NCBI RefSeq assembly: GCF_030247185.1
Contig: NC_080570.1
Span: 3,596,001 to 3,660,000, forward strand
Reading direction: 5' to 3'
DNA length: 64,000 bases
Origin: Malaya genurostris
Lineage: Eukaryota > Arthropoda > Insecta > Diptera > Culicidae
The first letter of the stretch is position 1, and each line of letters starts with the position of its first letter. This document shows, one piece after another, positions 34,172-47,521 of this stretch. Below the pieces are notes generated by a model that was given only the letters and a program-made list of their open reading frames with translations, was not told the DNA's origin and searched no databases. Made by a program: the position numbers and the translations under genes.

Positions 34172-37100
34172 TCATAGGCTCGTATTGGACGTCAACGAAT
34201 CCTTCAGCGAGTCCTCGTAGCTATCACTGGAATGAGAAAAAGAAGTATAAACAAGTTAATCTTTCTCAGCATGATCGAAAAAAAAACCACGAACCTATTG
34301 TTTTCGTCATTGACCGGTGGCACCGTGGCCGCCGATTCGGTACTAATATTGGTCACAAACTGGCGGTGAAAGTTCGGATGAAAGATCGAGTTCTTCAGAT
34401 CTGCCCGGGTGATCACCGGTTGTATGTCGACACGGGCAATCGGTCGACTGATGCTGCCACCGATGCTACTGCCGGTGTTGTTGTTGTTGTTACCGTTTCC
34501 GTTGTTGTTATTATTGTTGACACCCAGTGTCGAAACGGTGTTGCGCATTCCCGTCGCCCGGACGTCCTGGGTTCCGCCACCTCCGCTTATGTTCGGCAGG
34601 GGAATCAGGCTGCAAAATGAGGCGGGTTTGGTTTTTGGATCACATTCTTCTGTTTAGCGTGTTCGGTTGGAACTGGTTCGAATGGTGTTTAGTTGTTAGT
34701 TTACGTGAGACTACTGTATTAGTAAATTATAGTTTCGTTGTGCCAAAATCATGCAAGGTTAAATGTAGAATCACTGCATTTAATTCCACTTCCTAGATTT
34801 TTTTAATCAGTTCGATGCAATTGTCTAGTCAGCGCCGAAACTACCAAATCATCAGCTGAAAAGTACTTCACAAGTTTTATATTGCTATACAATTTATTTG
34901 AAATAATCTCTTACAATATTGTACGCAAGAATTGAACACAAGCTTAGTTTCGAGCACCACCTGCAGGTGGCTTACTGAAGTAAGCACAGTCAAACAGCGG
35001 ATGAATCCGGCAGGCTAATGGAGAGAGAAAGAAAGAAAAACTCGCTCTCGGACACGCCTGCTTCGATCGAATCGAAATTGAATTCATTTCGGTAGCTACA
35101 CGGAAAATTTACTGGATGATTAAAAATAGTCAATTGTTAGTAGCGACTATATCCTAGCTCTTTTTTAATTTGAAATTTGTAGGTTTTTAATAGATTTCTA
35201 TCACATCGAATGTATGATTTTCTAAACATTTATTAGTTTACTTGAATTAAATTTTTGAAACAACTTTCTCCAACTCGAGTAAGGATGTTCGAATTGAAAT
35301 GCGTTAATAAAACTAAGAATTTGATGTTAGATCGAAACAATTTTTTTGGCTCACTTTATAGTTTTTTCTTTGTAATTCGCAACGAAAAGTAATAACTGTT
35401 TTGACGTGAATATGTCTTACTTTACTATGTGGTGCCTTTCACAAATTCACTCTGTTGAAGAATGGGTATAACTTTATCGTGAAGTTTTTCCAAACGCAAC
35501 AACATAATTCTTTCATCGTGCGTTTAGAAACAGCATCATTAATTTATGATAAATAATTCAAAAAAGAGATTTCCTGAAAGTTTTAGAAGCAATGAGGAAA
35601 ACTCATGGTGATTGATTGCCTTTTTTTGCACTCGGATGACGGTTTTGAGGTAGTCAGACATTTATCAGTCCCGGTGTTCAATCGGATCAAAGGTAAACCA
35701 TGATCGAAAATCGATTATTTCTTCTTGTGCGTTAAACGAAACTGGACGTCGTGGTGACGACCATCCACCAACAGCATCGACAACTGATTTTCTGGGTGGT
35801 GTAAAGCCTCAAACGCTCAGGTCGCAGAAAATTTATTCTATTTACCGTTTCAACATAGAAAAATTACATGTTTTTCTTTGGTAAATTAAAGAGTGGTGCT
35901 AACTACATTGAAACATAATGCTAACAATTGTGAAATATTGAAATATATTGAATATAAAACTAGCTAATTTCATTTTTACAGTGCATTGTTCTTAGAAATA
36001 GAATACCACACAAGACGCTTTCCAATTCACCTAATATTGGTATAATACTATTCGCTTGCCATTCGAAATAGTATCACCATAACAATTCAACTTGAGTCGA
36101 ATTCCAGATTGATTTGCTAGCATTTCTTGAACCTAAAATGTCAGTAACAATACATTCGATCTTGATCATTCATGCGGAACACGAAGTGCAATACGCCATT
36201 ACCCTTTTGAACGTGATCTTGGACCCTATCATAGCGAGTACAAGTTTGGTCGAATTGGTTCAACCATCTCTTAAAAAAATGCCATATTTATCGGTTACGA
36301 CATTTCTACGATTTAATATCTGGAATCAGACATATTTACTGTGTGACTCAAACTTCGAACTTGATTATAGGTTTAGTTGTAGGTTTCAAACGCATTCGCT
36401 TAATAGAAAAGGTATAGCCAAGCTCACAAAGGAATCTTTTGGTCTTGGAAAGCTGAGTCGAATGAACCACAAGGGTTCCGATCAGATGTTGACTTTTTCA
36501 GCAATGCCAAAACAAATAGTGAAAATTGAATGACATGTGACAGATACTTTTCAGCTGGGTTGTTGTTGTTGTTAATAGAACAAATGGAATGCATTTATTT
36601 ATATTGAAATTTAAGTCTCTGGTAAAATTATTAGACCCATGATAAAAAATAAATCTTTCTATAAAATATTGTTCAACCTTTCAACGATGGCAAAGTGGTT
36701 TAAAAATTGTGGAGCACCTGCCACCATTTTGAATGTTTATCAACGTATTTAGTGAAGAAAAAAGTCCCCGTTCTTGACTGGACGGGAGATTCTCAAGATG
36801 TGAATCCTATAGAGAATGTTTGGTACACTATGAAATGTGAAGCTTCCAAGAATGCTCCTACAACCAAGCAAGATCTGATTCTTGCGCACAATTGAACTTG
36901 TGAAAATAACGATAAGATAAAAGAAAAGATTAAGAATTGCATTGACAATATGTCTCGTCGTATAGCGGCCGCGTTGGTTACTAAAGGAGATCATACAAAA
37001 TTCTGAATTTAATGAAATATCATTCTTTTTATCACACATAAATTGCGTCTGCTTAGCGGTTCAAATTGAACTGTTAAGCGGAGATGGTGGTTCAATTTGA

Positions 37101-40100
37101 ACTGCTTTAAGCACTGATGAGCCGAAGGCGAAACGCGAAGAAATCGAAACTAAGTATTTACTTTACGTACAAACCAAAAACCCAAAAACTTTACGTGCAA
37201 ACCAAAAACCCCTAAATGTTTTACTTTTTTTTTATTATTCCATCCTTCATCATGGGTCTAACAATATGGCGAGAGGCTATAAATAAAAATTCAAAATTTT
37301 GCACTATCACCTTTAGCAGTCAATACTGCTGTTATACGCCGAAGCATATTGTCAATTCGATTCTCAATCTTTTACCTTAAGTCTTCGTAATTTATTTTTC
37401 CAGGTTTCATTCCGTAAACGAATCAGATTTTGCTTGGTTGTAGAAGCATTCTTGGAAACTTCACATTTCATAAAGTTTCAAAGTTTCTCTATAGGATTCA
37501 AGTCTGGAGAATCTATCTTCCAATCAAGAACAGTGGTCTTTTTATTTTCTAAAGAAAGTTGAAATGATACTCCATACTTCAAATGAGTATGATAAAAGTA
37601 CGGGTGTGTAATGTCAGAGACATAACTGGATGTCGTGAATACGAAGAAAATTTTCTTTACACTTTCGAATTCGAATTGATAGTTGATCGATTGTGTGAAT
37701 TGCGAAACTTTCCCCTTTTTCACTACTAAAATTTTCAACGATTTTTGACGTCGATTATCTCATTTCGGATTTGCATATTTCATTGAAAGAAACTATCAAG
37801 ATGCTGAACAGGATTCATTTCGGCCTTTTAGAAGGACCAAATTGTGAAATTCTCTACGATATTTAGCACAGTTCGTAACATTTTTCTCGAACGATTTTCG
37901 CACAGCGAAAAGTGCACGAAGCAAATCAAATTATTTTGGATTTTCACTACACTGATGAAGTAATCCTAATAGTTCTTTAGATAACATTTAGAGCCATTAG
38001 AACGGCTGATTTTATATAATGTTGTCCCCTTTTCGTTTCTTGTTTTCTTTCTCTCCAATGCAAAGCACTAGCAGCTGATGCACACAAGCAAAAGTAGAGT
38101 TTTCCGCGTTGTTTTAAAATTTACAGAAAACTTAATTTTTGAGTTGTTTGTGGTTATCTCACACTGTTCAAAATATTATCCTAAATTCCAGATCATATTT
38201 TTTATGAAATAGTGAAAGAATTATGTTGCTGCCATTAATACAAGTCGAAATAATCACGATTAAGTTCTGCCCATTCTTCCATATGGCGAATTTTGAAAAG
38301 GTGCCTCATAGTAAAGTAAGTCACGACAAAAAAAAAACACCTCCCCACAGTAACCAGTTCAAATCGTCTATGATAAACTTATTTGTCAGATTTCACTAAT
38401 TGTACTAATTCAACTGCTTTTCTAAATTTCGTAATTTGACTAATTTCGTTGCTTTGAATTTTTCCTAAGTCTACTGCTCTAACAATTTTTAGAAGAACAT
38501 GGCGATTTTCGAGCCACTCTCTGATTCTGACTGATCTGATAACTCAATCGAAAATCATTGTTTTTCAAAATTTGTATAATGGAGGGCATATTTGTCGAAG
38601 TTTTCCTGCCTGAATCTTTTCTTAGTGCTATGAAACGGAACGGCCTAGAAGAGCATTTCTGGATGAAGAAAAGTTTCCCATAAAAACATTTGGTTTGCCA
38701 AGTAATATGCAGCAGTAAGCGAGCAAGCCAAAGCTTCATCACATCACTGGCATGGTGAACAAGGATAGAAGAATACCCAAAGAAGCGATTTTTACTATTT
38801 TTACGCGGTTGTGACACTTCCTCGCTGTTCTGGCGTGATTTTGCTTCTTGTCACTACGCCAAAGATGTTTTGGAATTGTATGAAGCAAAAACGCGTAAAA
38901 AATAGCTAAATGTAGTTCGTAACGAAAAGTAGTAACTACTTTTATGTTCAGTTTTTGCAATGACTGAGCGGAAATATATATTGGAGAAGCCAAGTGAAAG
39001 AAAAACTAACAGAAAAAGATGAATTTTTGGAAAAAGATACGCTCAGAGTCAGGACTCGGACCTGCGTTCTTATGCATTCCGTGCATACGCGCTACCATTT
39101 CGCCACTCTGATTTTGGTTTAGTCACTCTAAAACGCGAAACAGACATAGTAGCAACGTACATCGAACATGGTCTACATCCTGGCCGTCACCCGACCGATA
39201 CCTTACATCCAAACATCTTCTCTGTCCATCAAACACTAGTCCTCTCGCTTTATACCTATTTCTCCGATCAAGCATTGAGTAGGAGAGTGTATTTATAATC
39301 GCTTGTCACCTTTACTTTTATGTTTTTTTGGTTCTAAATTATGAGGTTTGTAATCTACAAATTATGATTATGAGGTTTGTAATCTACAAATCAGTCGATC
39401 GATAGTCAATATAATGAAGACGTCGGAAAGCTATCTATTTATCATTTAACTCTAGAATAAATTCTAGCTTTTTTTTTAGTAAATTAGAGAAATGATGATA
39501 ACTATTTTGAAACACTAAAACAAATTGAAATTAAGACAATTTTTGGCCACAATTTAAAGTAGGTCAAATAATTGCCAGGCTTCAAACAAGTACAGTTTTG
39601 ACCAAATTGCTTCGACCATTGGTGGTATTATAAAAAGTGCCATTTTTATCGGTAAAGCCACTTTCACGGTTATAATAGGACCCGCAATTGTTTACCGTGT
39701 GACTTGAGCTTTGAACTTGGTCAACTGCCTAATAGTAATGTATTTTAGATCTGTTTTCTGCAACAAAATTTTAGATTTAAACCCCGAATTTGAAATTTGG
39801 TACAGATTTATCAACCAGAAATTTATTCCTGAAATCAGTTACAAGAATTTACTTTTGAAATTCAGTTACACAATGTATTTCCTGACTTCAGTATCAGGAC
39901 TGATTTCCAGAATTCGGGCTCAGCACCTGCATATCGGTATTGAATTCAGAAATTGGATTCTGGAACTAAATTTGGGAACTGAACTAAGTTCCTTAATTCA
40001 GGTTTGGAACTCAAGTTTAGAATTCAAACATAGTTGTGAGTTTTCGTCCACTGAATATGTAAATTAAAAAAAAAAACAACCATAACATTGTTTGCTGTAT

Positions 40101-43100
40101 TGTTTTACACTCATCAGTTTAGTGTTAGTCGTTTGGTAGAATATGTTTGTCGCCAATCAACGATTTTTGATGTTTGAAAGTGTGGAAAAAGCATCTGTGT
40201 CATAACCCACCCACCTTTTTCGCAATGAAACATGTAGACGTTTCGTGCATTTATCAGTAATGCACAATACCTCTGATTAAACACTGCAAACATTTATAGC
40301 AAACGCACCGATTCTTTGTTTATCCTCTTGAACAAATCATCTCATCCACTGATTAATTTTTCAGCACGAGAGAACCATGAATGACCTAAAAATTACTCTC
40401 TCATACCATCGGAATTAACGAACATTGCAAAGTAGAACCCATCACTCATGCTTCTCGCACTCAAACGATAGTTTTGACGTCAAATCAGTCTAAACAGTTC
40501 AACTGGACAAATATAAAACGAAACCCCTGATCGAAATTCGATCACTACTTTTTGGATTATTTTCAAAATTATTTTCTTACAAAATTGTTAATACTTACAA
40601 ACGAACTGACTTACATGCCTAAATAAGAAACCAGAAACTAAAGTGATTTTTTTTCTCTATATTTTCAGGTAACGGATGTAGTTTCCTTACTGCGAAAGCG
40701 TAAGTTTGTCTAAAAACTGTTTTAAAATTGTTTATAAATCTAGCTACCCTATACAAATTGTTTTTGCATATACAGACTCATCGTGCTTTGAATCAACTAA
40801 CTAACTACGAAACCTATCTACTGTTAAAACTACTGAACGATGTCGTGTTAAATAGTGATTCTATTGTTGACTTAGTGTGATTGTCGATTTTGTTGTTAAT
40901 TAAATGTGATCAGTAATGATTCGAATTGCTGTACACCAGAATGGAAAAAAAAGAAACGAACAATACAACAGTTTATTAGTTTACCTTCAAGAATTTATGA
41001 TGGTTATTGATTTATGTTAAAAAATGATTCTCTAGAAAAACCAACTATTTTTATCGCAACGTGTAGCCAAATTCACCGAATGGTGAACCCAACCCACAAC
41101 CCTGTCGATTTGAATGAACAACTTCTACGCATGCTTTGTTTTTTCCCCTTCAGTAAAATTTAGACATGAACGAGAGAGAGAGAGAAAGTTCAGGGAGAGT
41201 GACTACTCACCGACGGTAGCGAGCGCACGCGATGCACAGGGCCGTAGCGGTTCCACCGGCAAATATCAAACCGGCGACGACGACCGTGGCCAGTTCGATT
41301 CCCTTCATCCCCGCATCATACGAATGCGGTTCGAGCACATTCGACGACAGATCGATCAGTTCGATGATGGGCAAGTTTGGCTTCAAATTAGACATATCCA
41401 GCGAAGCGAGTGATCTGAACCAAGAAAGGGAAAACGTTAGAGTGGATTTTTATTCGCCTTTATTGGTGAGTTCCGAACCTTTGTAAATCAGCCATGTCCA
41501 CCAACGAGTTGGAGCGCCGATCTATGGCATATAGGTATAAGTTTGTGCTGAAACGAAAATAAATGAATACATTTTTCATGGATGGTCTCCTAAAAAAAAA
41601 GCTAAAATCTACTCACGCATCCTCCACCTTGTCGTTGCTTTCCAGTGCTCGAATCCGAACATCGAACCCGGTTGCCAGACTCAAGCTAGCCATGATCGTT
41701 GTCATTTGCTTCTCGATTTCGACCGGTGCCCCGGACAGTATCAGACAGACCTCCTGTCGTGCGCTCAGCACGTACACGAACACATTCGCAATGGTCGACT
41801 TACCATCGTCGGCACCTACCCTGTCCGTAGCCTTGACATCGAATCCAAAAACCCGATCTTGAAACGTCGCCAGTGAACTCAGTAGCCGTATCTGACCGGT
41901 CATCGCGTCGATACTGAAAAGCCGGGCCGGTTCATTCAACAACGAGTAACGAATCTCCCCGTTTCCGGCAATATCCGCGTCGAAGGCCTGCGAAATTAAA
42001 AATCAATTTTCTTTACTAGAATAATTTTCATTGGAACAAAATCTCTCTACGTACCTCCACTTTCAGTACCGGATAGCCGTAGTTGGCTCGATCAGGAACA
42101 ACCGCAATTATCGGACCATCGTTCTCCCGAAAGATCGGCGCATTATCGTTCATGTCCATAACTTTTATCAAAATCTCAACTTCATTATCGGAAAGCTTTT
42201 GCGTACGTTTTTTAACCGGATTTTCCAAAGCGTACAGAACACTGGGAATGTTCCGAACTTCGCGATTCTTCAACTTCTCCACCTTAATCTTGATCTCATA
42301 GCTTTCCTGTTCTTCCCGATCCAAAGGCTTCAGCATCCACAGAGACCCGTTCCGTTCATCGATTCGGAATTTCTCGCCGTATTCTTCGTTCAGAATCTGC
42401 CACCGGAAAGCGTCATTCGCATACTTCTTGTTCAGGGTGACGTTCAACACGATCTTCGGAGCGAAGTCGTTCTCGCGAAGCTCCAGCTCGTAGTACTTGT
42501 ACGGAAACAGTGGGATCTTTTCGTCGACTACGCTCGAACGGTGAGGATCACCCTGCAAATTTACGATCAACAGTGCCGTACTGGATCGTGGAGGTGTTCC
42601 GAAGTCGGAAGCAACCACCGTCACGTTAACATGCTGATAGTTTCGTCGACTTGCCGGTGGAATGAACTGCGAAGCTGTCATGATCACTCCATCCTTCGGA
42701 TCTATATTAAAGTGCAGTAGATCATTTTGACCCGTTAACGAGAAGATCACCAGTCCGTTGCCGTTCTCTTTAAAGTCATTATCTCTTGCCTGGACCTGCT
42801 TCACGAATGTTCCCGGTTTAGAGTTGACGTTGATATAGGATATATAAAGCGGCAGCCGTTTGATGCTACTTCGATCGTACTGCAGATCATCGTACGCCGT
42901 AAACTCCGGACTGTTGTCGTTGGTGTCCTGCACAATCACCTCGACATCCACCATAGCCGAAAGTTTCAAATCAGCGTTGTTATCCGAAGCCAACACCCGG
43001 AAGTTGTACGAAGCTACAGTCTCGCGATCGATCTCACCCGAAACCCGAATCGTTCCATCCAGTGGCGATATAGAAAAGGGTATCTTAGTGTCATCTTCTG

Positions 43101-46100
43101 CCAGCAGAAGATACGTTACGTTCCCGTTCATCCCCAGATCCTCATCGGTCGCCCGAACCTGACCGATCCGCGTCCCCGTGATCGGATAGTTTCCTTCCTC
43201 GACCCTGAAAGTGTACCACTGCTTCTCGAACACCGGCGAATTGTCATTAACATCATAAATCTTAAACTCTAACCCAATAACATCCGCCAATCCGCCGACA
43301 TCCTTAGCCGAAACATTCAACCTTATATCACTTTCCGGAGGTAGTCGCAGAACTGGTCTCACCTCTCCCGAGCTACGATCGATCTTAAAATAGCTACTCC
43401 CATTCCGGAAAGGACCTTCCTCCTGATTCACGATTTCGTAGTAAACCCGTGAATTCTTATCAAAATCATCATCGTTCGCCGTCAGTTTCAGTATCACCTT
43501 TCCCACCTCGACATTTTCCGGAAGTGAAAACTTCAGCACCGGTTTCTTTCCGATCGCTCGAGTGTTGCGAACTCCCGTCCGTAGTCTACCTCGAGGTTTG
43601 TACGTTTTTCGCCGTAGTCCCGCCGATCGATTTGCCATCATCAAGTGTCCATCGAAAAGCCGGGGCATGCCAATGTACGGCGCCGACTGGACCATTTCGA
43701 ACAAACTTTCTACTCCGTAGTTCAGTCGACCCATCTCCCGCTCCGTACCACCAACAAAATCCGGCAGAGCTTCCGGTTCCAATTCGTCCAGATAGAACAG
43801 CTCCAGATCGCTACCGTTCTCAATCATTTCGCATCGACTTTTACGGAAGATGGCCACTTTCTCGAAGATCGGTGGATTGTCATTCACGTCCAGAATCAGA
43901 ATTCGTAGCTCGACTTCCGAAGTTAGACTGTCGTTGTCGGTGGCCATCATCTTCAGACTTAAACTGTCAATCTCTTCCCGGTCCAGTTTGTTCGGTCCCA
44001 TGAATAAGATGTTGTAGTGTGGCGTAGAGCCGTTGCCAGTTTCACTCGGTTTCGCATGAAAATCTGTTCTTCGATTGATCATTTCGTTGCTGGAGTCGAC
44101 GTTCGCAATCTGCAGGTTCTTGAAGATATGAGCCACCGTTTTGTTGTAGTTCGATAGCGTAGTGTTCGAGAATTGGACCGCGAATGAGTTAGATTCACCG
44201 GAAAGGATCAACTCGTACTGGGAGTTGATCCCGACGTCCGGGTCGGTGATGATGATCGGATTGCTGAGTACGATTTCCGTTCCGATCGGAGAGTTTTCCG
44301 CGATCACCCCTAGATAGTAGGGTTGGTTGAATTTCGGCGGGTTGTCGTTTTCGTCTTCGACCAGGATTATGACCTGGTAAATGCCAGCAAAGGTACGATG
44401 TTTGTAGAAGTACTCGGCAATGATGGTAACCTTGATGGTTGCTTGCTTTTCGCGATCAAGCCCCTTTACGGTCATCAACTTACCATCGTTGGTTAGTCGA
44501 ATCTGATCGGAAACGTCGTAGCTGTTGACCAACGAATACTGGACGCCACTGGTCGGTGTTCGCGAATATCTGGAGTTTCGAGTTTTACGAGTTGTGTTGG
44601 TGGTGAACATGGCATCGAACGTCACTAGCGGATAGAGCTGAACATAGTCTGGATTCGCTTCACGAATGAATCTTCTCCCATAACGAGTTCGATTTTTGGT
44701 GTTTAAATTGAAAACCTGTCGGTCGCCGCGGTTTCGTTCGCCTCGAACTGAAATCAACGGTGGAAGACCTTTCTCATCTGCATCGCACTGTTCCTGGAAG
44801 TCTTGGAACTTTAGCTGACCAATGATCGCGTTCGGTTTGTTTTCCTTGATTTTGAACTCGATCGGAGTCGAGTTCGTTCCTCGTAGCAGCATAAAGTTGT
44901 GCTTGATCACGTGAATGGTGACGTTCGTGACGATGATCTTTTCCAAGTTGTTGTATGCTTCCGGTGTAAGTTGATCAACTATTTTGCCTTCCGCGTTCGG
45001 AAGGTAAGAAACTACCGTTTCGAATTCGTAACAGCGACGATCAAACTTGTCCATGCCCTCGATGACGGTAACGATACCGGATCTTTCCTCGATCGCGAAA
45101 GGTACTCCCTCCGGATAGGAGTGCAACAAATCGAAGAATATCTCTTCGTCTGCGTTCATATCGAAGGTGGTTCTAATTTGTCCAACTGAAGCTCCGATGG
45201 CAGCATCCGCTCCGACCCAGAACTCGTACGGAGCACCGATGAACTCGATTTCCTCGATCGATTGGCACACAATGTCTATCGTAATCAATGCGACGTTGAA
45301 TCGGGACTCCGATGGGTTCAACGGTTGATCACGAGCTTCCACAAAAAATGCGATCTTTCCGTAGGTCAACGGATCCGACACGATGATGTCGCCCGTATCC
45401 GGATCGACCCTAAACGGAATGATCAGATTGGGTCTCACATTCTTAATGTTATACTGGACTCGACCGTTTCCCAAATCGTCCGGATCCTTGGCCTTGATCG
45501 TGCCCACCTTAGTCCCAATCCCTGCGCTACAGTTCGTTTTGAATTCATGCAGCGTTCCTTGCTCGAACTCCGGCGTGTTATCGTTCGTGTCTAACAGTGT
45601 GATCTCCACCTGAACCGTGCCATAGTTTCGACTGCGATCGACCTGTTCGACCCGTTCCATGGCATTCACAGTCATTCGCAGCGAACCGCGAGTTTCCTTG
45701 TCCAGATAGGTCTCATCGTTGACAACGATCCATCCGGACACGTGATCGACCACGAAAGCTCCCTTGGGTTCTTCGTTCGCTAGATAGTAGTAGAATTCAG
45801 CATTCTCACCTTGATCACGATCGATCGCATTGACCTGAAGTATGCTGAAACCTTTCGGGAGATTCTCGATGATGGAAATGTTGTACAGATCGACTTCAAA
45901 CTCCGGCAGGTTGTCGTTGAGGTCAATGATTTCCAGCTCGACTCTATTCGAATGGAATGAAGTTGGTTAGTGTTAGCGATTCAACGAGCGGAATGAAAAC
46001 GACTTACCTAGCCAAAACAGCTTTCGAAGGATTGTTTGCCTGTCTGGCTTCTATCTGCAGACTAATCGTATTTTCCGGGGGAGTGTCCGTCTCCAAATCG

Positions 46101-47521
46101 ATCTCCTTCTGAAGAAAAATCATTCCCGTTTCCGGTGACATCCAGAACAGTTTGCGTTCATTGCCGCTTACGATACTGTAGATCAAGGTAGCATTCAACG
46201 AGTCCTGATCGAAGGCAGCGATGGGAGGATCGAAGTAAACTGGCACATGCACGGGTTTACCCTTTTGTGGATAAAACCAAACGATTAATGGTTTTGTGAA
46301 AATATTACAGACAGTACTTACCGTGATAGGAAATGACTCCTGAATTCGGGTGCGATAGACGGTTCGCGTGAAGATCGGTCCCAGGTCGTCCACATCCCGG
46401 ATGGTTACCCTGATCGTGGCATTGGCCGAACGCGGTGGATTCCCACGATCGTTGGCGATCACCAGCACGTTCATCGAGTGCAGACCGGAATCGAAGTCGA
46501 GCGGCCGCTGCAGGATCAGCTTCGGCCGCTGCGAGCTCTCCAGACGAAACGGGAAGTCGCCGCTTTTGAGCTGCTTCGGTGCGATCGCATACTCGATGTC
46601 GGAATTCGGCGTGTTTGGCTTATCACGATCAATTGCCTTAATTCTATTAAACACCACCGTCTCAATTGGCGTTGATTCGTCCAGTGTAATCGCGTACGGT
46701 AGATTGATAAATTCGGGATCATTATCGTTGATGTCTTCTATGTAAACAGTGATGGTGAAAAACGACGACTGCTGCTCCGTCGGACGTCGTCCGTCGCCGC
46801 CCCCGTTGAAGTTCGGATTCGGTATGCGTATGTTTATTAGTATTTTTTTGCGTTCACACAGCCGAGAACCGGTCAGGTTTTCGGTTACACAGCAAACAAT
46901 GATGCCGCGCCGCGATGAAATAAAAAAAAGCGGTCCCCGCCGATTGCCGGTTTCCATCAGTCAGTCACGATCGAGTCGGCGAGAGCGAAAGGGAAATAAA
47001 ATTAGATTAATTCAGTGAAGTTGATCCGGTTGCCGTGAAGGAGAGAGGGGATGGAGAGTGCGTGGAGGATCATGGGAATGGGGTGTGATCGTAAATAAGA
47101 GTTTGACAAGAGTGGATCATTTTGCAGCTCTAATGGCCATGGTTGGAACAGGTTTGGGTATGATACTTAAATTTGTGCCGCGGTTGCTTGAATAATTTGA
47201 ACAACAAACTCACGTTATCCTGCTTGATCGCGGTCCCAGTGCAAAACACACTGAACTTCAGGATACTCTGGGGGCTGTCACTGTCGACCAGCTGATCGAG
47301 GCTGCGATTCAGGATGACACTAACCACGGTGCTGTTGACCTCCTTCAACCGAAAGTACTCCGAATCGCTAGAGTTTTCCGTTCGAGCGATCAGGATCGAA
47401 TTGCGCGGGTAGGCGTACAGGGAAACGATTTCGCCACCTACCGGGAAATCCTCTTTCAACCGCAGGAACTGCATACCATCGGACTTCGTGCGCAGGTTGC
47501 TCTTGGAGTACAGTTTGCATG
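34172..47521 (-). CDS. Protocadherin-15-family cadherin (Cad99C/Cad89D type), 10 exons
   Basis: Exons (minus): 47521..47214, 46771..46322, 46261..46008, 45943..42055, 41987..41617, 41547..41479, 41414..41211, 34609..34295 and 34226..34172, plus a probable upstream exon at 51.8 kb; phases all join, giving 1,971 residues without the signal part. About 13 cadherin repeats are seen from calcium-linker motifs: DINDNDPEF, DVDDLGPIF, DLNDNLPEF, DTNDNTPEF, DENDNPPKF, DVNDNPPIF, DVNDNSPVF, DTNDNSPEF, DMNDNAPIF, and several degenerate ones. A membrane-adjacent domain with LYLYAIDRRSNSLVD resembles PCDH15. Then a transmembrane helix (TVVVAGLIFAGGTATALCIA) and ~125-residue tail with poly-Asn, ending NTSL, a PDZ ligand. 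Known family role: apical/microvillar adhesion. Fly Cad99C has 11 repeats, so Cad89D is also possible. The 6.6-kb intron could hide an exon. Confidence 0.92.
36624..37080 (+). pseudogene. Tc1-like transposase remnant, C-terminal part
   Basis: VLDWTGDSQDVNPIENVWYT matches the catalytic third acidic residue region (D-x-N-P-I-E) of Tc1 transposases. MSRRIAAALVTKGDHTKF is the typical C-terminus. The N-terminal part is missing and the frame is broken. 'ttagacccatgat' at its upstream edge recurs inverted at about 37246-37258. Confidence 0.75.
37240..37760 (-). pseudogene. Second Tc1-like transposase remnant, inverted
   Basis: Minus-strand TVLDWKIDSPDLNPIEKL followed, after a frameshift, by MKCEVSKNASTTKQNLI. 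It is the same family as 36.6-37.1 kb and faces it tail to tail. Both copies are inactive. Confidence 0.75.
38590..38910 (+). pseudogene. Mariner-like (ITmD37E-like) transposase fragment
   Basis: Plus-strand fragment translates as KECPKKRFLLFLRGCDTS, then WRDFASCHYAKDVLELYEAK. This is the region around the second catalytic Asp, as in the fragment at 28.9 kb. It is short and frame-disrupted. Confidence 0.65.
39043..39111 (-). repeat. tRNA-like SINE head, 69 nt
   Basis: On the minus strand a 7-bp acceptor stem (TCAGAGT/ACTCTGA), an A box TGGCGAAATGG, a 5-bp anticodon stem (TATGC/GCATA) with loop ACGGAAT, and a B box GGTCCGAGTCC are seen. The loop position before the anticodon (GGA) is C rather than U, and no long variable arm for Ser is present. 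It is therefore a tRNA-derived repeat head rather than a working tRNA. Confidence 0.65.
41171..41185. repeat. (GA)n microsatellite
   Basis: Short run of 'gagagagagaga' just outside the donor of the transmembrane exon. Confidence 0.7.

Larger units (their letters stand above)
34610..41210. other. 6.6-kb cadherin intron with transposon remnants
   Basis: Both neighbouring exons are phase 2, so they splice directly: ..CARYRR then LIPLPNISG. I saw no other exon, though a phase-2/phase-2 cassette could be missed. The intron holds Tc1-like fragments, a mariner-like fragment, a tRNA-like copy and related repeats at 36.2 and 39.6 kb. Confidence 0.5.

Noticed and set aside
39043..39111. A functional tRNA-Ser (GGA)
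   Set aside because: Wrong base before the anticodon, no long variable arm, and it is embedded in repeat-like flanks.
43449..44003. 184-aa plus-strand frame
   Set aside because: Antisense shadow of the 3.9-kb cadherin exon.
34172..47521. Naming the cadherin Cad87A by proximity of fly 87A to the GstD cluster at 87B
   Set aside because: The tempting map coincidence is not matched by domain content; the linker order and membrane-adjacent domain resemble PCDH15.
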